Positions 43,755 through 53,387 are shown, numbered from the stretch's first letter. The stretch is 64,000 nt of DNA from an uncultured Lachnospiraceae bacterium (GCA_945919075.1 CAMEIX010000011.1:29112-93111); one strand, 5' to 3'. Notes: generated from the sequence alone by a model not told the origin. A program made the numbers and translations.

Positions 43755-44614
43755 CAATCCTTTCTGCTTACATCAAAATGCTTGGTCAGTGCCTTTGTTC
43801 CCAGATTTATGAGCAAAACTATAATCAGAAGTACCACTGCAATTCCAAATGCCGTCTTAAAATCCCCTTCACTGGTTGCGGATAAATACATCTGAATGGT
43901 CAGGGTTCCTCCTGACTGGAGCGGTTTTGCCAATAACTGTCCCATGGTTTTAGGTAAAAGTTTTGCACTTCCCGCCGTAAACAGAAGTGCTGCTGATTCT
44001 CCTACGATTCTGCCGATTGCAAGAATTACTCCGGTAATAATACCGGGCATTGCACTGGGAATCAGGATGGTACGAATCATATGCCATTTTCCGCTGCCCA
44101 GACCGATGGCTCCGCTCCGATAAGTCATGGGTACCGTTTTTAATGCTTCCTGTGTATTTCTGGTAATGAGCGGTAATACCATCAGGATAAGTGTAAGGGA
44201 ACCCGTAAGTAAGGAAAATCCAAGTCCTAAAACTTCTCCAAAAAAGATACTGCCAAACAATCCGAAAATAATGGAAGGAATACCGGAGAGTGTTTCCGTT
44301 GCATATTCAATCAGGGTTACCAGACGTCCCGGTTTTGCGTACTCATTAAGATAGATGGCAGACCCTACGCCAATCGGCGTTGCAATGAGCATGGTAAGGA
44401 AAATGATAATCAGGGTATTTACGATATTTCCCGCAATTCCGACTGTTCCGCGCAGGACACTTGTAACCGAGGTTAAAAATGACCAGTTCACTGTCCCAAG
44501 TCCTTTGACGAACACATAAAGGATAATGCCGGCAAGGAGTACCACGGATAATGCGGAGCACAAATATATGGCCCCATAAGCAAGAATACTGTTTCGTTTT
44601 CTCTTTTTACTCAT
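43754..44614 (-). CDS. pstA: phosphate ABC permease PstA
   Basis: 286 residues, six helices, with the permease loop [47 protein letters not shown] (EAA-type loop reads [10 protein letters not shown]). It forms the phosphate channel with PstC. It overlaps pstC by an ATGA and pstB by a TGATG. Confidence 0.95.
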   Translation of the reverse strand: MSKKRKRNSILAYGAIYLCSALSVVLLAGIILYVFVKGLGTVNWSFLTSVTSVLRGTVGIAGNIVNTLIIIFLTMLIATPIGVGSAIYLNEYAKPGRLVTLIEYATETLSGIPSIIFGLFGSIFFGEVLGLGFSLLTGSLTLILMVLPLITRNTQEALKTVPMTYRSGAIGLGSGKWHMIRTILIPSAMPGIITGVILAIGRIVGESAALLFTAGSAKLLPKTMGQLLAKPLQSGGTLTIQMYLSATSEGDFKTAFGIAVVLLIIVLLINLGTKALTKHFDVSRKD

Positions 44615-45510
44615 CCTGCTGTCTCCCCTTTCTTACGTGCCTTTAACAGTATAAAGTTTACAATCATAATGAATATGTAGAGTACCAGTCCCACGGTGAA
44701 AAGAACCTGTCTGTGTAACCCCTGTGCATATCCCATCTCACTGACAATCTGTGTGGTCAATGTTCTGACGGAATTAAATGGCAGCGGAATATTGACTGCT
44801 CCGCCGGCCACCATATTGATAGCCATAGCCTCTCCCAGGGCTCTTCCGATTCCTAAAACAATTCCGGTAAGAATACCGGATTTTGCCGCAGGTATTACAA
44901 CCTTAAATATGGTCTGTATTTTTGTTGCTCCCAACGCAAGAGATGCAGAGCGTAAATGATCGGGCACTGCTTTCAGTGAGGAAGTACTGACACTGATTAC
45001 GGTAGGAAGTATCATAATGGCCAGAACGATTATGGCTGCCAACAGGTTGGCCCCGCCGGTAAACCGGTGATCCGAATCGCCGGAAAAGATCGCCTTCTCC
45101 AGTTTATACATCCACGGATTTAAAACCATCATTCCAATCAGTCCATAAATAACGGAAGGAATGGCTGCCAGAAGTTCCACTGCCCCCCTTACAATGCTTC
45201 CCATTCTTTTTTCCGCTATTTCCGACAAAAACACCGCGGTAAGCAGACCGATAGGTACCCCTATGACAACGCTGGAAAGGGTTCCTACTACAGAAGCAAG
45301 AATAATATAAAAAATACCATAAGACGGGTTTTGTGCAGTAGGCATCCATTTGCCATCCAATAAAAGGTTAAAAACCCCGACTTCCTTTAAAGCCGGGGTT
45401 CCTTTTATGAACATGTAAACTGTAATGGCACACACTGCAAATATTGCCAAAGCTGCACTGATAAAGAAGATAAGCTTTGCGGTGTTTTCTACAATTTTCT
45501 TTTTGTTCAT
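44611..45510 (-). CDS. pstC: phosphate ABC permease PstC
   Basis: 299 residues, six helices, with the loop SLALGATKIQTIFKVVIPAAKSGILTGIVLGIGRALGEAMAI. It partners PstA. It begins 9 nt after pstS and overlaps pstA by 4 nt. Confidence 0.95.
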   Translation of the reverse strand: MNKKKIVENTAKLIFFISAALAIFAVCAITVYMFIKGTPALKEVGVFNLLLDGKWMPTAQNPSYGIFYIILASVVGTLSSVVIGVPIGLLTAVFLSEIAEKRMGSIVRGAVELLAAIPSVIYGLIGMMVLNPWMYKLEKAIFSGDSDHRFTGGANLLAAIIVLAIMILPTVISVSTSSLKAVPDHLRSASLALGATKIQTIFKVVIPAAKSGILTGIVLGIGRALGEAMAINMVAGGAVNIPLPFNSVRTLTTQIVSEMGYAQGLHRQVLFTVGLVLYIFIMIVNFILLKARKKGETAG

Positions 45511-45519
45511 ATTGTGCTC

Positions 45520-46332
45520 CTATTCCGGAATGATAAGTCCAACCTTTTTAATGATATCTTTTCCTTTATCCGATTTGATATAATCAAACCAGGCCTTAAC
45601 CAAATCATTCTGTGAATCAATATCTCCTTTGGTTGCCATAACAAAGGGTCTGGAAAGGAGATAATTTCCTGCAAGGATTTTTTCTTCTGTAGGCTCCACT
45701 CCGTCAATGGAAACTGCAATGACGGAAGAATCCACTACGTCCAGGGATACGTATCCGATTGCGCCTTCTGTAGAAGATACTTTTGCCAGAACCGCACCCG
45801 TAGAATCCAGTTCCTGTGCATATGCACATGCGTCTTTTACGCCCAGCAGTTCTTCAAATGCATCTCTCGTACCGGATCCGGCTTCTCTTCCGATTACAAC
45901 GATTGCCTCATCCTTGCCACCCAGTTCACTCCAGTTTTTGATTTCACCGCTGTAAACTTTTGCAAGATTTTCTGCGGAGATATCGGAAACCGTATTGTTC
46001 TTGTCGGTAATGACTGCAATACCATCAATTGCTACAACATTTTCTACAGAACCGGCAGCAATTTCACCATCCTTTAAATGTCTGGATGAATTCCCGATAT
46101 CCACGCTTCCTGCTGCCAGGGACTCAAGTCCTGCTCCGGAGCCTGTATATTCAACTGTTACGGTGATTCCCGGATTATCTTCCATAAATCTTTCCGACAT
46201 TGCTTCACATAATTTCTCCATGGAAGTGGAACCTGCCAAGGTCACTGTTCCGTTTAACTCTTTGCCGCAGCCTGTAAGTGCAAAAGCCATTGTACTTACC
46301 GCACAAATTACTGCCAATATTTTCTTTTTCAT
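45520..46332 (-). CDS. pstS: phosphate-binding lipoprotein PstS
   Basis: 270 residues. The signal peptide ends in a lipobox (ALTGC), followed by the phosphate-binding protein fold with AGSTSMEKLCEAMSERF, EYTGSGAGLESLAAGSVDIGNSSRHL and the phosphate contact loop GREAGSGTRDAFEE. It is anchored outside the membrane and delivers phosphate to PstCA. As first gene of the operon it is likely the most expressed. TGTAA half-sites upstream suggest Pho control. Confidence 0.95.
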   Translation of the reverse strand: MKKKILAVICAVSTMAFALTGCGKELNGTVTLAGSTSMEKLCEAMSERFMEDNPGITVTVEYTGSGAGLESLAAGSVDIGNSSRHLKDGEIAAGSVENVVAIDGIAVITDKNNTVSDISAENLAKVYSGEIKNWSELGGKDEAIVVIGREAGSGTRDAFEELLGVKDACAYAQELDSTGAVLAKVSSTEGAIGYVSLDVVDSSVIAVSIDGVEPTEEKILAGNYLLSRPFVMATKGDIDSQNDLVKAWFDYIKSDKGKDIIKKVGLIIPE

Positions 46333-46408
46333 AATAAATAATCCTCTTTTCTTTTATTACTTAACATCAAGCGCTTTTGTATGTTACAGACTCATCATAA
46401 ACAGCCAA

Positions 46409-46447
46409 TGTAAAATCGGTAACCATGCTTTTGTAATTTTTTTGTAA
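46409..46447 (-). promoter_or_regulatory. candidate Pho boxes before pstS
   Basis: TGTAA-like half-sites start at 46409, 46418 (GGTAA), 46432 and 46443, about 9-14 bp apart. On the minus strand these are TTACA elements 75-115 nt ahead of the pstS start. Confidence 0.45.
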
Positions 46448-46467
46448 AAAGGAGATAAAATCACATC

Positions 46468-46513
46468 AGGGACGTTCCTTTCGTCCCAAAAACAAGACAA
46501 AAGGAACGTCCCT
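46468..46513. repeat. GGGACGTTCC hairpin repeat, copy A
   Basis: An 18-bp inverted repeat (46468-46485 with 46496-46513, core GGGACGTTCC and TTTTGTC) overlaps the stop of the 79-residue ORF. A near-identical copy stands at 46846-46891. Such REP-like hairpins may serve as terminators. Confidence 0.8.
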
Positions 46514-46751
46514 AACGTCCAAACTCGTGATTATATAAATACAATATGGAACCGATAAGACCTGCAAACACCCCGGAATATCCCATAAAGCACAACAACC
46601 ATTCTGTTCCCGGCAGTAATAACCTTCCTATCAGAAGCCACAATGCTGCCCCCAACAGATTTGCCACAATAACGGATATCACAATAAATACGGTATTCTT
46701 GTTTTTCTCGTTAAGCGCAGATTTTTCCAGAAATAACCATAATTTCTTCAT
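46512..46751 (-). CDS. small membrane protein of unknown function
   Basis: 79 residues starting MKKLWLFLEKSALNEKN, then two hydrophobic helices (VFIVISVIVANLLGAALWLLIG and WLLCFMGYSGVFAGLIGSILYLY). GGAGGTGGG lies 5 nt before this ATG, so the longer frame is not used. It stands alone between two hairpin repeats, and four half-sites of Pho-box type lie just upstream. It may take part in the phosphate response; the function is not recognised. Confidence 0.7.
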   Translation of the reverse strand: MKKLWLFLEKSALNEKNKNTVFIVISVIVANLLGAALWLLIGRLLLPGTEWLLCFMGYSGVFAGLIGSILYLYNHEFGR

Positions 46752-46785
46752 CAATCCCACCTCCATAATCAGATTACAATACTTA

Positions 46786-46824
46786 TGTAAATTTTATTGG
46801 CAGGTATTGGTAAAGATTATGTAA
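46786..46824 (-). promoter_or_regulatory. candidate Pho boxes before small membrane protein
   Basis: Half-sites start at 46786 (TGTAA), 46798 (TGGCA), 46809 (GGTAA) and 46820 (TGTAA), spaced 12, 11 and 11 bp, directly upstream of the small gene on the minus strand. Confidence 0.5.
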
Positions 46825-46845
46825 AATACATTTCCACAAGACATT

Positions 46846-46891
46846 AGGGACGTTCCTCTTGTCTAAAAAACAAGACAAAAGGAACGTCCCT
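46846..46891. repeat. GGGACGTTCC hairpin repeat, copy B
   Basis: The same 18-bp inverted repeat (46846-46863 with 46874-46891), loop about 10 nt, starts 4 nt after the stop of the membrane protein gene at 46896 and may terminate it. Confidence 0.8.
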
Positions 46892-46895
46892 AACG

Positions 46896-47870
46896 TCATT
46901 TTTTCCGATTCAGCAGCATACCTGCCAGGGCGGCTACACCTCCCGCCGCAGCCACAATTAACAAATCGATGGGGGCAAGGACAATTCCGGGTATGCTGTC
47001 AAAAAGAAATCCGATCCCAAAGCTATACAAATGTCCGTGCAAAAGAATCATTTCACCGACATACATAAGGCCGGTCATTGTCAGAGCAACCATCACTGGA
47101 ATTCCTATGGAAATAAATCTACGTCTGCCGAGAAGGAAAGAAGCTGCATAAATCCCCGCAGTCAGACCAAAAAGAAGAAAGAACACTGCCATCAGTACAG
47201 CGGACAGGGGTGACACACGCTGGCTTCCGTCTCTCCAAAAAGCGGTAAAACAGGCAAGAATACAAAGTCCGAGGAAAACGAACGAACAAGCCGACTGCAG
47301 AACCAATGATTTCAGGCGTTTTTTCTCCCCTGTCTCTATCAATCGGGCAAAACCGTACAGGCTGTTCAGTATCGAGAGAATCAAAACTACGGAAATAAGA
47401 TAAAAATGTAGTTTAAAAGCGGGATTGTAATTCCCCATCAAAATGTCGACGGCTGTCTGTTTTTTATAAGTGGTGGTAACCGTTTCACTCCATCCTCCCG
47501 GCGGCACAGCACACATAAACATCTGCCAATCTTCCAGCCTTACTACCGTTTCCGGTGTTGTAACCACCACTCTTTTTTCAAACAGCATTTCCATAGCGAA
47601 AAATGTGCCGACAGATACAGCCGAACCACCGACAAGGGCAAAACGTCTGAATATTTTCATACACAAAGGCAGTATTAACACACCAAGCAGGATTGCAACA
47701 GAAATAGGTGTATACGGAATAATATACTTCGGATAATTCTCTTTTAAAACCGTTCCGTCCGAAAGCATGTCTCCAATCACCCGTATCCCCATATAAAGCG
47801 GATAAAAGGAAGCAACCAAACCCCCAAGACAGGCTAACAGGTAAAATTTTCGTAACCGTTTCGTTTTCAT
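46896..47870 (-). CDS. multi-helix membrane protein of unknown function
   Basis: About 324 residues with eight or so hydrophobic segments and an external region near residues 105-150 (FEKRVVVTTPETVVRLEDWQMFMCAVPPGGWSETV). No family is recognised. It is the third gene of a BlaI-M56 operon, overlapping neither but placed 14 nt after the M56 stop, so it is probably the effector controlled by that pair. The start at 47870 has AAAGGAG 7 nt upstream; an ATG two codons earlier is too close to it. Confidence 0.72.
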   Translation of the reverse strand: MKTKRLRKFYLLACLGGLVASFYPLYMGIRVIGDMLSDGTVLKENYPKYIIPYTPISVAILLGVLILPLCMKIFRRFALVGGSAVSVGTFFAMEMLFEKRVVVTTPETVVRLEDWQMFMCAVPPGGWSETVTTTYKKQTAVDILMGNYNPAFKLHFYLISVVLILSILNSLYGFARLIETGEKKRLKSLVLQSACSFVFLGLCILACFTAFWRDGSQRVSPLSAVLMAVFFLLFGLTAGIYAASFLLGRRRFISIGIPVMVALTMTGLMYVGEMILLHGHLYSFGIGFLFDSIPGIVLAPIDLLIVAAAGGVAALAGMLLNRKK

Positions 47871-47883
47871 TCTCATACTCCTT

Positions 47884-48807
47884 TCAGCCTGCATTTGTCA
47901 AAAGCACATAAAAGATTGCAGCAAGTAATGCAAGAAAGCCCGTAACCGAAAGCCATGTCATCCTTCGAAAAGACAAAATATTCTCTATCCTTGTTCTGAT
48001 TTTGGCACCGCCGAAGGCCGAAACCAGGACCTTTGTACTTTCCTTGCTTTTTAACAGGGAAAGCGCATAATCCTTTCTGTGAATATCGTTATGCTTAGCA
48101 AGGACACTTTCATCACAGGATAATTCCAAATCCGCAAGAAACTGTTTCAGAAAAACCCAGGAAAGCGGATTAAACCAGTGTACGGCTACTATAAGAATTG
48201 CTATCATCCGCCACAAATTATCGCCACGGCGGATATGCATTTCCTCATGCAGCAATACATAGGCAATATCTTGTTCCGCATAGGATTCGGGCAGAATTAT
48301 TTTCGGTCTGAGAATCCCATAAACCGCAGGATATACCATCTTTTCCGAAAGATAAATATTATCATGAAGAATATGGGCATCTTTCATTTCATGAAGTGTT
48401 GTAAAATAAATCACTGCAATGGCAAGAATAATTGTCAGCGATACTACAATCCAGATTATGGATGCTATTTGAAATATCCTATCCAGAAGGTCTGCCTTAT
48501 ACGTAATCGGGAAGTAACTGTCAGCCGCCATGACACTGTTCATCATGGAAAAGGAAATAGCATCGGCAGGTTGATATACGATGACCGTTTTTGTAGTAAT
48601 ACGGGATAACAGTGACATCAGACTATAGGGGCTGTTTAATCCTATCGGTACTATCATTCTGAAAAAAGGTATCAGCCAGAGAAATACTGTAATCCTTTTT
48701 GGAATCCTTCTTATCCTCCTGATAAGCAACACAACTCCACCGGTTATTCCGGCGGTAATACTCATATTGAAAACCCAATAGAAAACTTCCTGCAGCATGG
48801 TGATCAC
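47884..48807 (-). CDS. BlaR1/M56-family membrane protease
   Basis: 307 residues, four helices with LLHEEMHIRRGDNLW and ELSCDESVL as zinc-protease motifs. Unlike the gene at 25484 it has no large external sensor; it ends soon after the fourth helix (WLSVTGFLALLAAIFYVLL). It likely inactivates the BlaI repressor encoded just before, whose stop it overlaps by 4 nt. Confidence 0.88.
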   Translation of the reverse strand: MITMLQEVFYWVFNMSITAGITGGVVLLIRRIRRIPKRITVFLWLIPFFRMIVPIGLNSPYSLMSLLSRITTKTVIVYQPADAISFSMMNSVMAADSYFPITYKADLLDRIFQIASIIWIVVSLTIILAIAVIYFTTLHEMKDAHILHDNIYLSEKMVYPAVYGILRPKIILPESYAEQDIAYVLLHEEMHIRRGDNLWRMIAILIVAVHWFNPLSWVFLKQFLADLELSCDESVLAKHNDIHRKDYALSLLKSKESTKVLVSAFGGAKIRTRIENILSFRRMTWLSVTGFLALLAAIFYVLLTNAG

Positions 48808-49160
48808 CTTTTTTCAATCATCTTACGCAACGCATCTATTTCGTCTTCTGTTAACGGCTCCTCTTCAAGCAATGCCGAAAATAAAGCCTGTCGGGATCCT
48901 CCAAACACTTTCTTAACAAGAGAAACCGCTGCCACCTTCTGCATCTGGGTTTGTGAAACAAGGGGCGTGCAGATAAATCCCGGATCCTCCCGTCTTATAA
49001 AACCTTTCGCCTCAAGCTTTTTGATTACGGTATAAGTGGTATTTTTGTTCCAGCCAATAGTATCCGCCGCTATTAAGCTGATATCTTTTGCTGAAATCGG
49101 GCTGTTGGCCCAAATAATATCCATTACTTTGGCTTCGCTGTCAAACAGTCTTTCTCTCAT
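48804..49160 (-). CDS. BlaI/MecI-family repressor
   Basis: 118 residues from MRERLFDSEAKVMDIIWANSPISAKDISL, a winged helix (GWNKNTTYTVIKKLEAKGFI) and a dimerisation tail. GGAGG lies 6 nt before the ATG at 49160; an upstream start 60 nt away would run through the operators. It is the first gene of the operon. Confidence 0.9.
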   Translation of the reverse strand: MRERLFDSEAKVMDIIWANSPISAKDISLIAADTIGWNKNTTYTVIKKLEAKGFIRREDPGFICTPLVSQTQMQKVAAVSLVKKVFGGSRQALFSALLEEEPLTEDEIDALRKMIEKR

Positions 49161-49173
49161 AACAAACCTCCGC

Positions 49174-49207
49174 AGACTATCTCTATAGTCTATACTATTA
49201 CGATAGT
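49174..49207. promoter_or_regulatory. double BlaI-type operator, second set
   Basis: Two dyads: AGACTAT/ATAGTCT (49174-49191, 4-nt spacer) and ACTAT/ATAGT (49194-49207, 4-nt spacer), centres 18 bp apart, 14 nt before the repressor ATG. The arms differ from the GTCTAAT operators at 27.7 kb. Confidence 0.68.
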
Positions 49208-49232
49208 CTGTGTTTGTCAATAGAAAATCCTA

Positions 49233-50372
49233 TTAAGCCCGTTGTTTATGTGATAAAAGCAAACCGCTGGTAATGGCGGTCAGAGGTGCTACCGTCACCA
49301 GTCCGAAAGAACCAACGATCGTATGCACAATTTCCGCCGCCACATACTTATAGTTAAGCATCAGCGCAATCGGCGTACCTTGAGCCATAAAGACCATAAG
49401 AAGTGCGATGTAACTGCCTGAATAGGCCAGAAGAAGTGTAGTGGTTGTGGACCCACACGCAGCACGCCCCACTGCAAAGCCTGAGGCAATAGCTTCCTTC
49501 ACACCAATATCGGGTTTCTTCTCCACCACCTCACACACGGCAGAACAAATATCCACAGACAAATCCATAACTGCGCCGGAAGAGCCAAGGAATATGGATG
49601 CCACGAAAATTTTTGTCAGATTCAGATGTTGATATCCGGCATACAGCAGGCTTTCACTGGATTCCATCACAGCACCGTGAATCTGAAACAAATCCGTAAA
49701 AAAATATCCTAACACAGCTGTGACCAATATCCCCAGTGCTGCACCCAAAGTTGCAGCAAGGCACCGACGATCCCAGCCATAAATCAGACTCAGTACCAAA
49801 AAAGTAAGTAACAGCACCAATGCCATAGATACCCAGATCGGATTCCAGCCCTTTAACAGACTTGGAATCAGTACTTTCCATAGCAACAGAACCGTATCTG
49901 CAAACGACAAAATAGCTCTAAGCCCTGTCCCTCTTGCAAACAGCAAAAGCAAAAGAAGAAACAGTCCTGCGAGCAAAACTTCCTTACCAATCCGGTAATG
50001 ATCTGTCATGTACACTGTAGTAATCAAATCACCGGAATGACTGACTACCACAAAGGCACGATCCCCCGGTGAAAATAATTTATCCTCCGCCAGTGATCCA
50101 TTGAGCCGGTTTACAGCAGTGCATTCCGTATTCTTAAATTTGCCTGATAATATACGTACCTGGCATCGCTGCTCTCCACTTCGAACCAGCCCCGTATCCA
50201 CAATATCACTTTCGTTCGTGGAAAGTACCCGCGCATCCACGCGTTCCGCATTCTTGTAGGACATGGCACTTTCATATCCGGTAGGCATCCATAATAACAC
50301 AAGAAGCAGGATCAGCCAAAGAACCACCGGTCCCAATGTTTTACTTGTTCTTATCCTTTGAATCATTCTCAT
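49233..50372 (-). CDS. YibE/F-family membrane protein
   Basis: 379 residues. One N-terminal helix, an external β-rich segment (~45-125), then about seven helices with the YibE/F block SSGAVMDLSVDICSAV and GRAACGSTTTTLLLAYSGS. The family is common in Firmicutes but its transport or regulatory role is not known. It starts 17 nt inside a region after alkaline phosphatase, from which a hairpin separates it. Confidence 0.85.
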   Translation of the reverse strand: MRMIQRIRTSKTLGPVVLWLILLLVLLWMPTGYESAMSYKNAERVDARVLSTNESDIVDTGLVRSGEQRCQVRILSGKFKNTECTAVNRLNGSLAEDKLFSPGDRAFVVVSHSGDLITTVYMTDHYRIGKEVLLAGLFLLLLLLFARGTGLRAILSFADTVLLLWKVLIPSLLKGWNPIWVSMALVLLLTFLVLSLIYGWDRRCLAATLGAALGILVTAVLGYFFTDLFQIHGAVMESSESLLYAGYQHLNLTKIFVASIFLGSSGAVMDLSVDICSAVCEVVEKKPDIGVKEAIASGFAVGRAACGSTTTTLLLAYSGSYIALLMVFMAQGTPIALMLNYKYVAAEIVHTIVGSFGLVTVAPLTAITSGLLLSHKQRA

Positions 50373-50392
50373 TTACGCTCCATACATACAAT

Positions 50393-50419
50393 ACAGGGAG
50401 CGTTTAACACGCTCCCTGT
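50393..50419 (-). terminator. hairpin after alkaline phosphatase
   Basis: A perfect 11-bp stem, ACAGGGAGCGT (50393-50403) with 50409-50419, loop of 5 nt, 15 nt after the phosphatase stop. No U-run follows, so termination may be partial and the YibE/F gene could be read through. Confidence 0.65.
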
Positions 50420-50433
50420 TCTGCAGAAATTTC

Positions 50434-52035
50434 TTACTTTACTTCCAGTAAAACTGCAAGTTTATTATAGATATCCGTGTTGTCATAGTAGCCGCCAAAA
50501 TTTTCTGCTCCGTTTCCATCTGCAAAAACTGCTACCGGAAGTCCTGTATGGGAGTAACTGCTGAAGTCCACACCCGCCTTGTTATTCAGAATGTGTGTAA
50601 CCGTTACAGAGAATGGATTATAAGTTCCATAGAGTACATACTGCTCCTGTGTAAATTCGTTTACATCGTAGTCGGACATGGAAAGGTCATAGGCTGTACG
50701 CAGGCGTTTGTTTTCGTATTCTGTCAGCACTAAACGGTCACCTTCCTCACCGCTTATTTTCAAGCCAAAGAGACTTTCTACATCCTTCATGGCATCCTCA
50801 AAGGAAGTCCCATTTTCCTTATATTTTTTCACATACTGCTCGTCAAACTGTGCATAGGAAATAGTCTGATTTGCAAGTGTATCCAGATAAGTGTCGTAAT
50901 CTGTACCGGCAAACCCTATTGTTAAACCGCCGGTTTCATGGTCGCCGGTAACCAGAATCAAGGTTTCATCCGGATGTTTCGCCGCAAAGTCCATTGCAAC
51001 CTGTACTGCGTCTGCCATAGCCAAAGTATCGGTAACGGTAGCGCCTGCGTCGTTGGCATGGCATGCCCAGTCAATCTTGCCGCCTTCACACATCATAAAA
51101 AATCCGGTGTCATTGTCCAGGACCTCAATTCCCTTAGCAACATAATCTGCTAATGCCCATTCACCATCTTCACGATCCATATCATAATCCATTGCATCGG
51201 AATCAGCCAGATGTTCATCAATCAGGATCACCTTTCCATCATTAGCAGTAACCGCCTCGGCATCAGCCTGTGTGTATGTCACTTTGTAACCCGCATTCTC
51301 AGCCAGTTCATACAGACTCGTCTTATCCTTGTCTGCTCCGGTTACCTTTTTCAAACCGCCTCCTGCAAAATACTCAAAGTCTGAGTCAATTAATTCCAAG
51401 CCAATTTCATAGTAATTATTCCGACTGGCCTGATGGGCATAAAATGCAGCAGGTGTTGCATGGTTAAGATTTACGGAACTGATAACACCAACCTTCCAAC
51501 CTTTCTGGTCATGGAGTTTTTCTGCAATTGTTTCGTATGGTGTAGAACCGCTTTCATCCACATTGATCATACCGGAATATGTCTTTTTACCGGTAGCAAT
51601 GGAAGTTGCAGTAGACGCGGAATCCGGTGCAAAACTGCAGGAATCATAAGTCACTGCAGAACCGGCAACCTCAAAATTCATAAAGCTTAATTTTACAGGT
51701 CCGTCCAGTACTGCGCCTTCACGTGTATCATATTTCGTGCTGGGCAAAGCTTTTTCATAGTCGTTGTCAGCAATGGCGCCAAGATAATCTGATGCGGCCT
51801 GAAACTGCGGATAACTCATTCCGTCTCCAATAAATAAAAATACATATTTAGGTGCTTTCGTGGTCTCTTTCTCGACGGATGTCGGAGCCTCTTTCTCAAC
51901 CGGTTCCACATTTGCTATGGTATTTGTTACAGATTGTACACTCTTTTCTGCTTCCTGCTTCTGCGTACCGCAGCCGGTAAACATGCCCGCTGTCAAACAC
52001 ATAGTAAGAAAACCTACAATTATTTTTTTCTTCAT
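50434..52035 (-). CDS. phoA: alkaline phosphatase lipoprotein
   Basis: 533 residues: lipoprotein signal with FTGC, a linker, then the alkaline phosphatase fold with FLFIGDGMSYPQFQAA (metal Asp), the nucleophile Ser in CSFAPDSASTATSIATGKKTYSG, and LVTGDHETGGLTIG for metal-binding His. It releases phosphate from organic esters outside the cell. TGTAA half-sites upstream support control with the pst operon. Confidence 0.92.
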   Translation of the reverse strand: MKKKIIVGFLTMCLTAGMFTGCGTQKQEAEKSVQSVTNTIANVEPVEKEAPTSVEKETTKAPKYVFLFIGDGMSYPQFQAASDYLGAIADNDYEKALPSTKYDTREGAVLDGPVKLSFMNFEVAGSAVTYDSCSFAPDSASTATSIATGKKTYSGMINVDESGSTPYETIAEKLHDQKGWKVGVISSVNLNHATPAAFYAHQASRNNYYEIGLELIDSDFEYFAGGGLKKVTGADKDKTSLYELAENAGYKVTYTQADAEAVTANDGKVILIDEHLADSDAMDYDMDREDGEWALADYVAKGIEVLDNDTGFFMMCEGGKIDWACHANDAGATVTDTLAMADAVQVAMDFAAKHPDETLILVTGDHETGGLTIGFAGTDYDTYLDTLANQTISYAQFDEQYVKKYKENGTSFEDAMKDVESLFGLKISGEEGDRLVLTEYENKRLRTAYDLSMSDYDVNEFTQEQYVLYGTYNPFSVTVTHILNNKAGVDFSSYSHTGLPVAVFADGNGAENFGGYYDNTDIYNKLAVLLEVK

Positions 52036-52087
52036 AAAAATCTCCTCCTGATGTTTTGATCTTACGAATCAGAGCATAGCACCCTCA

Positions 52088-52115
52088 TGTAAAATGTAAT
52101 ATCAGCAAACTGTAA
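52088..52115 (-). promoter_or_regulatory. candidate Pho half-sites before alkaline phosphatase
   Basis: TGTAA occurs at 52088, 52095 and 52111, 53-80 nt before the start. Spacing of 7 and 16 bp fits less well than at the other genes. Confidence 0.35.
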
Positions 52116-52232
52116 AACCTTTCTAAAACTTGTTTCAAGTTTCACCGGACAATTTTTCGTTTCTGCAAGATCAATTGACAAACTAATATCAGGGTATTAC
52201 TCAACACTATCCGGGTATACGAGCGCACAAGT

Positions 52233-52286
52233 AAGGGCCTTAACAAAGCTGGGGTTAATACCGTGATAAGCTTTGCCAAGGCCCTT
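52233..52286 (-). terminator. imperfect hairpin after guaA
   Basis: AAGGGCCTTAACAAAGCT (52233-52250) pairs with 52269-52286 with two mismatches, 47 nt after the guaA stop. No U-run is present. Confidence 0.5.
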
Positions 52287-52332
52287 AAATGCAATGTAAA
52301 CGAGCTGCTTGATTAAATGATGTTGTCGTTTT

Positions 52333-53313
52333 TTATTCCCACTCAATCGTGCCGGTGGGCTTGGGTGTCAAATCGTAGAGGACACGGTTGATTCCGGGTA
52401 CTTCGGATGTGATTCTGCTTACAATCTTATCAAAGAGTGCGTAAGGAACCTCTTCAATGGTAGCCGTCATGGCATCTACCGTATTGACTGCGCGAATAAT
52501 GCAGGGCCACTCAAAGCTGCGAAGATTATTCTTTACACCTACGGACTTATAATCGGGAACGATGGTGAAATACTGCCATACCTTTCCTTCCAGACCCGCA
52601 TTCTTAAATTCCTCACGAAGGATTGCATCGGACTCTCTTAAAGCTTCCAATCTGTCCCTGGTAATGGCACCGGTACAACGAACCCCAAGTCCGGGACCCG
52701 GGAAAGGCTGACGGTCTACCATTTCAGAAGGCAGACCAAGAGCACGTCCGATTACACGCACCTCATCCTTAAATAACAGTTTAATGGGCTCTACCAGGCC
52801 CTCAAAGTGAATATCCTCAGGAAGTCCGCCAACATTGTGATGGGCCTTTACGGGACCGGATTCCAGAATGTCGGGGTAAATGGTTCCCTGTGCAAGGAAA
52901 TTCACATCTTCCAGTTTTCTTGCTTCTTCTTCAAATACACGGATGAATTCTTCGCCGATAATTTTACGTTTCTTTTCCGGTTCTGCCACACCTGCAAGCT
53001 TGTCTAAAAATCGATCTGTGGCATCAATATAAACCAGATTTGCGTCCATCTGATTCTTAAATACCTCAATGACCTGTTCCGGCTCACCCTTTCTTAAAAG
53101 TCCATGATTTACATGAACACATACCAGCTGCTTACCGATTGCTTTGATTAACAGTGCGGCAACTACGGATGAGTCCACACCACCGGAGAGTGCAAGAAGC
53201 ACCTTCTTGTCCCCTACCTGCTCCTTCACTGCTGCCACCTGCTCAGCGATAAACGCCTGTGCCTGCGCAGCGGTCGTAATACGTTCCATTGATTCCGGTC
53301 TTACGTCTGCCAT
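52333..53313 (-). CDS. guaA: GMP synthase, ATP-pyrophosphatase subunit only
   Basis: About 326 residues from [18 protein letters not shown]. It has the PP-loop [26 protein letters not shown] and the C-terminal dimer domain ending [11 protein letters not shown], all of normal GuaA. The ~190-residue glutamine amidotransferase domain is missing. An ideal AGGAGG before the ATG and only 75 nt to the next gene show this is the native start, so the enzyme would use free ammonia or a separate amidotransferase subunit, as archaeal GMP synthases do. Confidence 0.93.
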   Translation of the reverse strand: MADVRPESMERITTAAQAQAFIAEQVAAVKEQVGDKKVLLALSGGVDSSVVAALLIKAIGKQLVCVHVNHGLLRKGEPEQVIEVFKNQMDANLVYIDATDRFLDKLAGVAEPEKKRKIIGEEFIRVFEEEARKLEDVNFLAQGTIYPDILESGPVKAHHNVGGLPEDIHFEGLVEPIKLLFKDEVRVIGRALGLPSEMVDRQPFPGPGLGVRCTGAITRDRLEALRESDAILREEFKNAGLEGKVWQYFTIVPDYKSVGVKNNLRSFEWPCIIRAVNTVDAMTATIEEVPYALFDKIVSRITSEVPGINRVLYDLTPKPTGTIEWE

Positions 53314-53387
53314 ATTATCCTCCTTAGTTTTATTTATAAATATTATACCCATTAATTGCCATTTTCACAATCCATGATATTCCGATT

